Below are positions 13,301 through 21,390 of a stretch of DNA of 64,000 nucleotides, in pieces. The position numbers were made by a program, and so were the translations under genes. Source of the DNA: Synaphobranchus kaupii (Eukaryota; Chordata; Actinopteri; Anguilliformes; Synaphobranchidae); contig CM056376.1 of NCBI GenBank assembly GCA_029718625.1, positions 26,956,813 through 27,020,812 on the forward strand, in the 5' to 3' direction. The notes below the pieces were generated by a model, which saw only the letters and a list, made by a program, of their open reading frames with translations, did no database searches and was not told the origin of the DNA. Every line of letters begins with the position of its first letter. Position 1 is the stretch's first letter.

Positions 13301-16300
13301 TACAAGTCAATCAAATGGTGTCCCTGCTTGCATAAAGACACGTAGGAAAATGTTGGACAAGCCGGCTTGTTTGATTATTGCTAGCATGGCTACAGGGACC
13401 TTTGGCTTTGAAAGAGGGGTAATAGTTGAGGCGTGTTTGGTGGGAGCTTTAGAGACAAACATGGCTCAGCTTGCAATGGTGTGAACAGTGGGATTTACTT
13501 TTTTTGTATGCATGGGATATTTTGGAACAGTGTCCCCAAGATGGGGGTTTCCACTTCCACAAGCTGCTGTTCCTTTCCTCCTGCAGAAGACTCTGCTATG
13601 GTGCAAACAGGCTGTGCATATGTGGTGGCCCAAAACCATGTTGATTAAAGGAGAAGTTCAGTATTTAGCATGTTAACCCCTGTTAAAAGGTTATTTACGA
13701 TCATATACAACAGTCCGTATCAACATTTTGACAAACTTTGCAGTCTTGAGATATATTTACCATTTAATGATTTATAGAACTATTTTCAGTCGCCGTACAG
13801 CCATACGTTTATAAACGTCCGCTTGAAATTTTAAGTTCACATTGGTTCTTTTCATTTTTTACTTATGAGACACTTCCAAGACCAACATTCAAGGGTGTAG
13901 AATGACAAGCAAGCTGCTTTTCCAGGCACTCACTCCCACGCCCACAGAACACACTGCCCACAGCCATTCAGTTATCTCACCTGCTTGCGGCTCTCTACCT
14001 TGCAGGGTGTGGGAGTTCCGCCCATGGTGAGTCATCCCTCCCTACCCACAATGCACCTGAAGGGGAGCCGGTGGAGCCTGTGCCGAAGCCCGTCTGCCCG
14101 AGTCAGGCCCAAGAACCCGATGCAGGGGGCCTCGCCCCGGTTCAGCTGAAGGAGGACAAGGAACAGGGGCCGGAGAGGAAAAGAAGAAAGACTGGCACTG
14201 GTAAGTGTGTTCAGTCTGTCGCTCTCCCCTGCTTTCTTTCCCTCTCTCTCTCTCTCCCCCTCTCTCCCCCCATTCGAGTGGAGGTGAAGTGCAATGGCTC
14301 CCTTGTGACATGTGACATCACTTCCTGTTTTCCCTCCAGATAAGGACTATGACTTCGGGCTTCCCGACCCCGGGTTCAGTGAAGCTGAAAGGGCCCCTAA
14401 GGTGAGTGTGGGGGCCCTGGTGGGGAAGAGCACTGCGGAGAGCACCACCAAAACCGACAAGATGGAGGAGTCCCTCACCTGTATCATCTGCCAGGATCTC
14501 CTGCACGACTGCGTCAGGTACGACCACGCCCACAAACGCACACCAGCACCAAACCTTCAGTATTGAGCAGTGTTCTTCAGTATCATGTAAAATATACTGA
14601 AAGGTATTTCAAATGTGAGTTTTCATTTGATTATTGTGGGTAGCCTTCCCTTCCCAATCAGAAGCAGGATTCATGTTTCCCCTCTCATTTGTAGCTATAA
14701 TTTGAAATGATGGGCTTCTGCAGCTGAGAGCTGACCATGGTGTGTGTGTGTCTGTGTGACTGTACAGCCTTCAGCCCTGCATGCACACGTTCTGCGCTGC
14801 GTGTTACTCTGGCTGGATGGAGCGCTCCTCTCTCTGCCCCACCTGCCGCTGCCCTGTGGAGAGGATCCGCAAGAACCACATCCTCAACAACCTGGTGGAG
14901 GCCTACTTGCAGCAGCACCCAGGTACAGCTACACCCGCACTGCTGGGAAACAGGGCTACAGCACCCCTACACCCACACTACTGGGAAACAGGGCTACAGC
15001 ACCGCTACACCCGCACTGCTGGGAAACAGGGCTGCAGCACCGCTACACCTGCACTGCTGGGAAACAGGGCTACAGCACCCCTACACCCGCACTGCTGGGT
15101 AACAGCGCTACACCCGCACTGCTGGGAAACAGGGCTACAGCACTGCTAGACCCGCACTGCTGGGAAACAGGGCTACAGCACCGCTAAACCCGCCCTGCTG
15201 GGAAACGGCGCTGTTGGGAAACGGCGCTACACCCGCACTGCTTTGTCACCTGTAGGATCACACGGCAGTTCCTTATTCGTTGTCTCGTCTTTGTGCCGTA
15301 CGTTTGACCTTTGACCCCGTTGATTATGCTCCCTCAGAAAAGTGTCGCAGCGAGGAGGACAGGAAGAGCATGGACAAGCGCAACAAGATCACTCAGGACA
15401 TGCTGCAGCCAAAGATCGAGCGCTCTTTTTCCGACGAGGAGGGCAGCTCTGATTACCTCTTTGAGCTCTCCGACAACGACAGCGACACCTCCGACATCAG
15501 GTCAGCTGACCCCCACGGCCTCCTGCCATAACGCAGCCCTGCTGACCCCTGTCTGAATTTCACTGTTACTGCACCTTCCCCTCTGTGCTGATTAACTCTT
15601 TACTCTGTTCTCTTACTTTCCCTTTGATTTTACATTTTAAAACATTGTGGTGTGTCCATGGGTACCTTGAAAGATCCATGATAAATACAAATTATATTAA
15701 ATAAATCTGTAAATTATAGTTGTTACTATTATTATTATTTTAAATTTGTAGTAGGAGTAGTTATAATAGTAGAGTTTGGTAAACTGGAGTTAGTGATTGA
15801 AAGATGACGTTGGATCCTCCTGACGGCCATGTTGTCTCTCCACAGTCAGCCGTTTGTGATGTGCAGGCAGTGTCCGGGTTACAGGAAGGACCCGAGCCTG
15901 GCGCCATGCGTGTCAGCGCCCGCTCCAGCGGAGGGGGCCGTAAAGCCGACGTGGGAGGTCCCCTCCACGTCCTCTAACGCCCCTGCAGGTACGGTCCTGA
16001 GCTGTCATTCCATTTTCTCACCTGACCAAATACTACTCCCATGCAGATTCACTCCTGTATGAGTAGGGGGTGGGAATCGAGAACCGATTCCCGTTAGGAA
16101 CCGGTTCCAAATTGTCCGATTCCTCGGAATCGTACGCCTTCGAGCTTATCGATTCTCTTATCGATTCCAGCATGTATTCCCGACAGCTACGCATAGCAAA
16201 ACAACGTTGCATCATGCGCGCCATCGTTTTTCATTCAGTCAGCGCAAGATGGCAGGCAGAGTTTGGCGCCCCGTCTAAAAATATAAAATGTAAACGTAAT

Positions 16301-19300
16301 TTTTTTAAAACTAATACTACTACTGCTACTATTATTTAAAAATCAATAGAAAATGTGTTCGCGTAAGCTCCATTTTGTGATCCGTTTTCGGAAATGATCA
16401 ACTATTCAGAACTATAACAGATTTGTGGAGTGTGTGGACTTCCCTCGGGAGTCTATAGCGAACTACAAGTGTAAAACTACAGTGTTTTGATTGGCGGTAG
16501 ACTAATCTGACAACGATTGCCTGCTTGGCGACGCACAGATGAGTAGCCTAGATTTGGAAAGTGAATAACTAACCTAAATTAGCTAAATGATAATCTTCAA
16601 TCTTTGTCATCTTCAGCTAATAAGAGAAGCCAGCTTGCCTCGGGTAACGTTAAAAATCTCATCTTTCTTCCATGTAAATGTATAGGCTAAATGAGATAGG
16701 GGAGAATGGTGACAGTTGAAACTGTTCTGATAATACAGAAACCAACGCAAACGTTACGGTGCAGCTTTATGAAACACGCCTAGGAGCGTAACTAACTCAT
16801 AAGTAAAGTTTGCGATCTTCGTTAGAGAATGAAACTACTAAATATCCAAATCACAGAGCAGCGGTTAAACAACAATATTTTAGCCATCTTTTTTGACATA
16901 ACGTTAAACTGATAATTTGTCCTCTCTTCTCGCGTCCTTTTTCATTATTTTCCGGTGTCTCATTTTCTTTGATGTCTGATATTTTTAAGCACTGGTATTG
17001 ATCATTTATAATGCCATTTCAATTTACAGAATTATACAATTCGGAGTTTTATTGGATGCTCTGCCACTTGTGCAGGCATAAATATAGCAGATACATATGT
17101 TCCATGATATGACTAAGAAATATGAATGAAAAATGAATGCTTGATACTTCATAAATATTGTGTCATTGAATCCATTTTAGATGACCACCCAATAGAAATA
17201 GTTGGTATTTTAATAGCCTGGGAGCAAATAATATTTAAGGAATCGATAAAGAATCTGATCGATAAGCGGAATCGATAATGGCATCGGTATCAATAAAATC
17301 TAATGATTCCCATCCCTATGTATGAGACCACAGTACAGTGTTTTATCCACACAGTTTGGTGCTGCGTGCTTTAGGACCCTGGTATTCAAATCACAGTCCT
17401 CAAGGTCTGAAAACTGCTGGTTTTCCACCCTCCCTTTTCCTGGGGGTCAGGTGTGTAGACAGTCAGGCCAATCAATAGCACTAATTGTTCAGTTAAAGGT
17501 TGTATCAGCGATTTTGGGTGACGTCACTTCTGAAGCGAAATCCCAAACAAACATACTTATGAATAATTATGTTATGTTTTAAAAAATAGTGTTCAAGCAT
17601 CCAGAATTATAACCACGTTAATAACGTTTGTAAGAAACCAAACCGTTTGTAAATCCGTCAAGATTTCAGCGAGATAAGAGTATTAGCGTTTGTGCAGATC
17701 ATTGTGATTGGTTGGAATACTGTTTATTTTGGTTTTGAGTGGTTGGTAGTACCATTTGTTTTTGTGTACGATCTTGGAGCATAGGCTGCCTTCAGAGACC
17801 CGGTTTTTGACGGCCTGCTTATGGGGCGGGCAGCTAGCGGATCGTGAGGAAAAATCAGATGAGTGATCATTTATGTTTCCACCCAAAATCGCTGATACAA
17901 CCTTTAATTACCTGAGTGAAAGAAATCCAGGGCCGGATTTTGGATTTGCGGTTGTGATTTGATTATCCGTGCTTTAGAACTAAGCTCCAGATGCTGGGGT
18001 GGCAGTGTAGCATAAAGGTTAGGGAACTTGCGCTTGTAACTGAGAGGTTGCGGGTTTGATTCCCAGCTGAGGCACTGCTGTTGTGCCCTAGGGCAAGGCA
18101 CTTAAGTGGAATTGCTTCAGTAAATATCCAGCTGCGTTAATGGGAGTGTTTGTAAAAAAAGAATGTAAATGGAATTTAATTTGCTATGCCACAGCAGAAG
18201 CCTCAGTACTCTGAGCAGAAGAGGCCATTCCTTGTGCGTTCGTGTTTTAACACAGCTGTACGTTGCATGGCAGTAAATGTTTCGCACGCTGGTGTTTTAA
18301 CACAGAAGTGCGTTGCATGGCGGTAATCCTTTGTTGCTATTCTCCATTTCAGCTCTACAGGAGTACACCTGTTCTCCACAAGGGGGCCACGTCATCTGCA
18401 CCTGCTGCCTGCAGCCCATGCCCGACCGACGGGGCGAGCTCATTGGCCAGCAGTTCTCCGCACAGCAGTGTGAGTGTCTCCCCTGACAGGGCTATGCCAT
18501 CCCACTGTTCCACTCAGGTGACCTCTGACCTCTGACCTCCCACAGGTACGGTGTGCCAGCGGCCCTTCTGCCACATGTACTGGGGGTGCCAGCGAATCGG
18601 CTGTCAGGGATGCCTAGCTCGCTTCAGTGGTAAGAAGTGCTTTTTTTTTTTCTTTTTTTTTTTGAGAGCTTGACAGATTGCGTACTTGAGTTTTATTTTA
18701 TCATTAAACCGCAATAGACTCACTCATCCTTAAAGACGATGAGTGGTGTAGTGATTAAAATATGATCAAGGATCACACAAAACGATAAAACTTGTATATG
18801 ATTGATTTGATTTGTCGTTCGCCATTTCAGATTAATTGGCTTAAGACACAATTCATACTGGATGCAGAATACAAATCTACTTGTATTTTTGTTTAACATT
18901 CTGCTCAGGCATTTGGCGATTCTGTTTTTCTTTTAAGAAAACAGTTGCCCTCTGTTGTAGTCTCGGTGGAGTAGCACTTGTGATTCTCATTCTGTTTTTA
19001 CCAGTCTCCCTGTGTGACACTTTTCCATTCATCTTTTCACAGAACTAAACCTCACAGACAAATGTCTCGATGGCGCTCTCAACAGCAATAACTACGAATC
19101 CGATATTCTCCAGGTATTCACTCCTCTTTTCTCATTCCCTCTGTTCTTCTAGTCTTTATGAGTCACTCCCTTTTGGTTAAATGCCATGGAGATTTTTTTT
19201 CTTTTGGTTTTGTTAAATGTGTGTGTGGTGTGCGCCTGCCTGATTTCAGTAAATGCATTTCCCCTCGCCTTGAAGATAAATCTTTGTGTGTGTTTACACG

Positions 19301-21390
19301 TGTTTGTGCGTGCGTGCGTGCGTGTGTGGCAGAATTACCTGGCTTCCAGAGGACTGACATGGAAAGAGATGCTTCAGGAAGGGCTGCTAGCTTTGCAGCA
19401 GGGAACCTTTTACCTGTCAGGTGAGTTCTGTCTGATGTGAAACGTGATAAATCATCCGTCCTTCTGTCCACACTGTTCTTTGCTCATCGATATCATTTAA
19501 ATGTTAATCTCAACCAACACTGTTGCACGTAGCTACAATGGTGCTTCAAAAAGGTTTGTACGTACAAAAGATGTAATTTGCCCTATTTCAAATTCCAACC
19601 TTATTAGGGAGAAAAGGGGCGGGGCATAAAAAGCTGTTACTCTGCGTGTCTGTGTGACGGGTATTTTCCCGGTTTGTTTGTCCTAGATTACCGCATCACT
19701 GCCAATGCCGTGCTGTGCTACTGCTGCGGTCTGAGGGCGTTTAAGGAGCTGGCGTATAAATATAGGCAGAACATCCCCGCCTCCGAGCTTCCACGTGAGT
19801 GCAGCGCTGCGTCCTGTAGTCCTGTCTGCCTAAAGCCCACCTGGGTCTGCAGTGCCCCCGTCCCGCTAGAGCCCACCTGTGTCCCAGTGCAGCGTTGTCT
19901 GTTCACTCTTTACCTTGGAGAGCTGTGTACCGTGCAGGTCATGGTCGTTACTGAGCACTTAATTGATCAATTAAAGTAGTTTGATTGTGCAATTAACTCC
20001 CCTCGCCTGGTTTCTTGGGGCCTAATTGGTTGTTGATTACAAAGTAAAAAATAAAACCCAGCCACTGTGCAGCTCTCCAGGGAGGAGAGTGGACCGCCCG
20101 CCCTCCTTTTGTGTGGTTTGTCTTCTACTTTACTAGGACAGGAGGAAAGCAGAGAGGGTTACAGACAGGGGGAAAACAGAGAGGGTTACACACAGGGGGA
20201 AAGTAGAGAGGGTTACACACAGGGGGAAAGCAGAGAGGGTTACACACAGGGGGAAAGCAGAGAGGGTTACACACAGGGGGAAAGCAGAGCGGGTTTAAGG
20301 CGCATAATGGTTTTAAGGGCAAAGTGGTAAATGTAGCCTAAGTGTATCCTAGGGTATCTGGCCTAGAGTTGAGCCTAGAGTTGAGCCTAGAGTTGAGCCT
20401 AGAGTTGAGCCTAGAGTTGAGCCTAGAGTTGAGCCTAGAGTTGAGCCTAGAGTTGAGCCTAGAGTTGAGCCTAGAGTTGAGCCTAGAGTTGAGCCTAGAG
20501 TTGAGCCTAGAGTTGAGCCTAGAGTTGAGCCTAGAGTTGAGCCTAGAGTTGAGCCTAGAGTTGAGCCTAGAGTTGAGCCTAGAGTTGAGCCTAGAGTTGA
20601 GCCTAGAGTTGAGCCTAGAGTTGAGCCTAGAGTTGAGCCTAGAGTTGAGCCTAGAGTTGAGCCTAGAGTTGAGCCTAGAGTTGAGCCTAGAGTTGAGCCT
20701 AGAGTTGAGCCTAGAGTTGAGCTCATGCTTCGTCTTGTCTTTCCAGCTGCTGTGACATCACGGCCTGACTGCTACTGGGGACGGAACTGTCGCACCCAAG
20801 TGAAGGCGCACCATGCCATGTAATTATCCCTCCTCCTCAACACGCCCAACGCTATCGGGCCTCTTCTGTCTGCTTAGAGCTCATGATCAGAGTCATTCCA
20901 TTTTCTGACTCACTTTTTGACCGTTACACAGAGCGATGTGTTAAATCAGCCTGGACGCTAATGTGTAGATTGTATACTTCAGTGCCCTGGTATTCAAATC
21001 ACAGCCCTTGAAGTCTGGGAACTGCTGGTTTTCAGGTGTGAAGACAGTCTGGCCAATCAGTAGCACTAATTGTTCAGTTAATTAGCTTGGAGAAAGAAAA
21101 CCAGGGCCGGATTTGGATGTGTGGTCCAGATTTGGATGTACATGATCCAGAGGCCTCTTCCCACAGAGAGCTGAGTAGAAATGCTCTGCGATGTACAGCA
21201 GAGGGCGCTAATGCTTCAGCTCTGTTCACTTCTGCAGAATATCAGGCTCCTCCATCCTGTCTGGAGCTGCAATGCTAACCTCCTTGCGTAAAAATGCGTT
21301 GTTGTTTTTTGTGGCTGTATTCTGTTTTATTTATTTTTCTTCTTTAGGAAATTCAACCACATCTGTGAGCAGACGCGATTCAAGAACTGA
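6896..21390 (+). CDS. chfr: CHFR, E3 ubiquitin ligase with FHA and RING domains (17 coding exons)
   Basis: CHFR is a nuclear E3 ubiquitin ligase of the antephase mitotic checkpoint. It delays entry into mitosis under microtubule stress and binds poly(ADP-ribose). Joined exons are 6896-7007, 8561-8660, 11049-11158, 12001-12060, 12879-13049, 14006-14200, 14340-14517, 14768-14922, 15338-15500, 15846-15988, 18353-18469, 18546-18629, 19043-19113, 19333-19420, 19687-19794, 20747-20819 and 21348-21390. All introns are GT-AG and every phase joins, giving 1971 nt and 656 residues (human protein about 664). Domains seen: FHA at about 33-95 (GRRKGCDLSF, SGDHC, NGTVIN); a basic patch ERKRRK near 240; C3HC4 RING at 297-335; a Cys-rich segment at about 415-610; and a PAR-binding zinc finger with C627, C633, H641 and H647. 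The protein appears intact. The start codon was chosen because it precedes the conserved N-terminal PWG motif. Confidence 0.97.
8561..8660 (+). CDS. chfr: CHFR coding exon 2
   Basis: Encodes the core of the FHA domain: GCDLSFPANKLVSGDHCKIV, then an acidic strand ending in EDM. The acceptor is CGATTCCCAG and the donor is GAG|GTAAGT. The exon enters in phase 1 and leaves with two bases of the next Ser codon. The conserved SGDHC motif lies in the phosphopeptide-binding loop of the FHA fold. Confidence 0.96.
10746..10980 (-). repeat. tRNA-derived SINE in CHFR intron 2
   Basis: On the - strand the element begins near 10980 with a tRNA-like head. A B box reads GGTTCGATTCCC (complement of 10921-10932) and an A-box-like stretch precedes it. 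It then runs toward 10746 and ends in a segment resembling the fish 'tttagcagac' repeat tail. A T-rich stretch near 10800 is an A-rich part on the element strand. It is diverged, so it is an old insertion. Confidence 0.6.
11049..11158 (+). CDS. chfr: CHFR coding exon 3
   Basis: Completes the FHA domain with STNGTVINMSKLVKK and GDVIYFVYRKNEPEQ, both closely matching other vertebrate CHFR proteins. The acceptor is TCCTCAG, and the donor AAA|GTGAGT is near consensus. Confidence 0.96.
11211..11386. repeat. Foldback (inverted-repeat) element in CHFR intron 3
   Basis: Two arms of about 60-65 bases are inverted copies of each other. One reads TACGAAGCAGGATTACAGAG and the other, reversed, TACAAAGCAGGATTACGGAG. 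A second matched pair near the loop is GCACTGAGTAAAACC and its complement GGTTTTACTCAGTGC. The element would fold into a long hairpin with a loop of about 50 bases, typical of a fish MITE. I see no clean target duplication. It starts about 50 bases past the exon 3 donor. Confidence 0.75.
12001..12060 (+). CDS. chfr: CHFR coding exon 4
   Basis: A short 60-base exon encoding NIAYVYQSIPPAPASLQATP. The first residues match the NVAYLYES segment that follows the FHA domain in mammals; the rest starts the variable linker. The acceptor TCTTTTACAG and donor CCTG|GTAAGT are strong. Confidence 0.93.
12879..13049 (+). CDS. chfr: CHFR coding exon 5
   Basis: Encodes an acidic, proline-rich linker containing the conserved EEPQPSTSTS motif. 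The acceptor is the tandem GCAGCAG, so an in-frame start three bases upstream (12876), adding or changing one residue, is possible. The polypyrimidine tract is weak. The donor is TCAG|GTAGGA. Confidence 0.88.
14006..14200 (+). CDS. chfr: CHFR coding exon 6
   Basis: Encodes a linker rich in Pro, Glu and Ser that ends in the basic stretch ERKRRKTGTG, a likely nuclear localisation signal (inferred). In mammals the same position holds a KKKMR patch. The acceptor is ACCTTGCAG and the donor is ACTG|GTAAGT. Entry and exit are both phase 1, so skipping this exon would keep the frame. Confidence 0.9.
14340..14517 (+). CDS. chfr: CHFR coding exon 7 (start of RING)
   Basis: Encodes the end of the linker, then DKMEESLTCIICQDLLHDCV, the first half of the RING finger with C297 and C300. 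The exon contains an internal AAG|GTGAGTG at 14399-14407 that matches a consensus donor better than the donor actually needed (CAG|GTACGA). Continuing through it is required to reach the RING in frame. Confidence 0.95.
14768..14922 (+). CDS. chfr: CHFR coding exon 8 (rest of RING)
   Basis: Encodes LQPCMHTFCAACYSGWMER and LCPTCRCPVERIRKNHILNN, completing the C3HC4 RING with C313, H315, C318, C321, C332 and C335. All zinc ligands are present, so ligase activity is expected. The donor CCAG|GTACAG stands immediately before a 38-bp minisatellite. Confidence 0.97.
14928..15245. repeat. 38-bp minisatellite in CHFR intron 8
   Basis: About eight units share the core ACTGCTGGGAAACAGGGCTA followed by CAGCACCCCTACACCCGC. 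Units differ by single substitutions and two are shortened. The array begins about five bases beyond the exon 8 donor. The exon end (CAGCACCC) and the first intron bases resemble the unit itself, which suggests that the array grew from the exon-intron junction. Confidence 0.9.
15338..15500 (+). CDS. chfr: CHFR coding exon 9
   Basis: Encodes KCRSEEDRKSMDKRNKITQD and RSFSDEEGSSDYLFELSDND, conserved acidic and serine-rich segments following the RING. The acceptor is GCTCCCTCAG; the donor ATCAG|GTCAGC is somewhat weak. Confidence 0.96.
15846..15988 (+). CDS. chfr: CHFR coding exon 10
   Basis: Starts the cysteine-rich region with SQPFVMCRQCPGYRKDPSLA, followed by a less conserved proline- and alanine-rich stretch. 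The acceptor is TCTCCACAG and the donor is GCAG|GTACGG. It is followed by the largest repeat-bearing intron (2364 bases). Confidence 0.94.
16064..17318. mobile_element. Non-autonomous hAT-type DNA transposon, 1255 bp
   Basis: The left end reads TAGGGGGTGGGAATC. The right end, reversed and complemented, reads TAGGGATGGGAATC, giving terminal inverted repeats of about 14 bases. The 8-base sequence TGTATGAG stands directly before (16056-16063) and after (17319-17326) the element, a perfect target duplication of the length made by hAT transposases. Subterminal ATCGAT motifs are repeated at both ends. No transposase reading frame is visible inside, so it moved in trans. It lies in CHFR intron 10. 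Confidence 0.88.
17379..17943. repeat. Older dispersed repeat split by a later insertion
   Basis: The outer parts (17379-17496 and 17908-17943) match a second copy at 20987-21118: both start CTGGTATTCAAATCACAG, share GCACTAATTGTTCAGTTAA, and end with CCAGGGCCGGAT. The copy here is interrupted by the 407-bp element listed separately, whereas the other copy is not. This gives the relative age: this repeat inserted first. Confidence 0.8.
17497..17903. mobile_element. piggyBac-like MITE, 407 bp, flanked by TTAA
   Basis: Perfect 24-base terminal inverted repeats begin AGGTTGTATCAGCGATTTTG on the left, with the exact complement at the right end. TTAA stands immediately outside both ends (17493-17496 and 17904-17907), the target duplication typical of piggyBac transposases. 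The related uninterrupted repeat near 21079 has a single TTAA at the same place, acting as an empty site. There is no coding capacity. It lies in CHFR intron 10. Confidence 0.85.
17996..18178 (+). repeat. tRNA-derived SINE in CHFR intron 10
   Basis: An A box TAGCATAAAGG lies at 18008-18018 and a B box GGTTTGATTCC at 18053-18063, the spacing of a Pol III internal promoter. The body contains GGGCAAGGCACTTAA, a motif often seen after the tRNA head of fish SINEs, and the end is A- and AATG-rich. Confidence 0.7.
18353..18469 (+). CDS. chfr: CHFR coding exon 11
   Basis: Encodes ALQEYTCSPQGGHVICTCCL then QPMPDRRGELIGQQFSAQQ, part of the cysteine-rich region that is conserved across vertebrate CHFR. 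The acceptor is CTCCATTTCAG and the donor is CAGT|GTGAGT. It is followed by the shortest intron of the gene, 76 bases. Confidence 0.96.
18546..18629 (+). CDS. chfr: CHFR coding exon 12
   Basis: Encodes CTVCQRPFCHMYWGCQRIGC and QGCLARFS, a Cys/His-dense stretch likely to bind zinc, aligned with the CLQPFCHLYWGC segment of the human protein. The acceptor is CCTCCCACAG and the donor is AGTG|GTAAGA. Confidence 0.96.
19043..19113 (+). CDS. chfr: CHFR coding exon 13
   Basis: Encodes ELNLTDKCLDGALNSNNYES then DILQ, matching the ELNLGDKCLDGVLNNNSYESDIL segment of mammals almost residue for residue. It ends in phase 0 with the donor CAG|GTATTC. Confidence 0.96.
19333..19420 (+). CDS. chfr: CHFR coding exon 14
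   Basis: Encodes NYLASRGLTWKEMLQEGLLA then LQQGTFYLS, the conserved helical segment NYLATRGLTW. The acceptor follows a (GT)n/(GCGT)n tract that serves as polypyrimidine-poor upstream sequence. The donor is TCAG|GTGAGT. Confidence 0.96.
19687..19794 (+). CDS. chfr: CHFR coding exon 15
   Basis: Encodes DYRITANAVLCYCCGLRAFK then ELAYKYRQNIPASELP, very close to the mammalian segment. The CYCCG motif is the last part of the cysteine-rich region. The donor is CCAC|GTGAGT. Confidence 0.97.
20139..20295. repeat. 27-bp minisatellite in CHFR intron 15
   Basis: Between five and six units share GCAGAGAGGGTTACACACAG followed by GGGGAAA. The array is nearly uniform, and the unit length is a multiple of three, so an open frame runs through it by chance. 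Not coding. Confidence 0.9.
20361..20722. repeat. 12-bp minisatellite, about 30 perfect copies, CHFR intron 15
   Basis: The unit GCCTAGAGTTGA is repeated without visible variation for 362 bases. The array stops 24 bases before exon 16, so it abuts the likely branch-point region (CTCAT at 20722-20726). Perfect identity of about 30 units implies recent expansion or contraction, and length differences between individuals are likely. It reads open on both strands only because the unit is 12 bases. Confidence 0.97.
20747..20819 (+). CDS. chfr: CHFR coding exon 16 (PAR-binding zinc finger, first part)
   Basis: Encodes PAVTSRPDCYWGRNCRTQVK then AHHA plus two bases of the next Met codon. It supplies R624, C627, Y628-W629-G630, C633 and H641 of the PAR-binding zinc finger. 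The donor is CCAT|GTAATT. If this intron is not removed, the next in-frame codons are Met and a TAA stop formed by the donor itself. Confidence 0.96.
20987..21118. repeat. Dispersed repeat, uninterrupted copy, CHFR intron 16
   Basis: This is the second copy of the repeat found split at 17379-17943. It shares CTGGTATTCAAATCACAG at the left and CCAGGGCCGGATTTGGAT at the right. The TTAA that is duplicated around the piggyBac-like element in the other copy is present once here. Confidence 0.8.
21348..21390 (+). CDS. chfr: CHFR terminal coding exon 17
   Basis: Encodes the last 14 residues, MKFNHICEQTRFKN, then TGA at 21388-21390. These are identical to the human C-terminus as I know it. It supplies F645 and H647, the last elements of the PAR-binding zinc finger. 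The acceptor is TTCTTCTTTAG. The 3' UTR follows directly. Confidence 0.97.

Noticed and set aside
20342..20755. Open frames of LELS or STLG repeats
   Set aside because: They are readings of the 12-bp array within CHFR intron 15.
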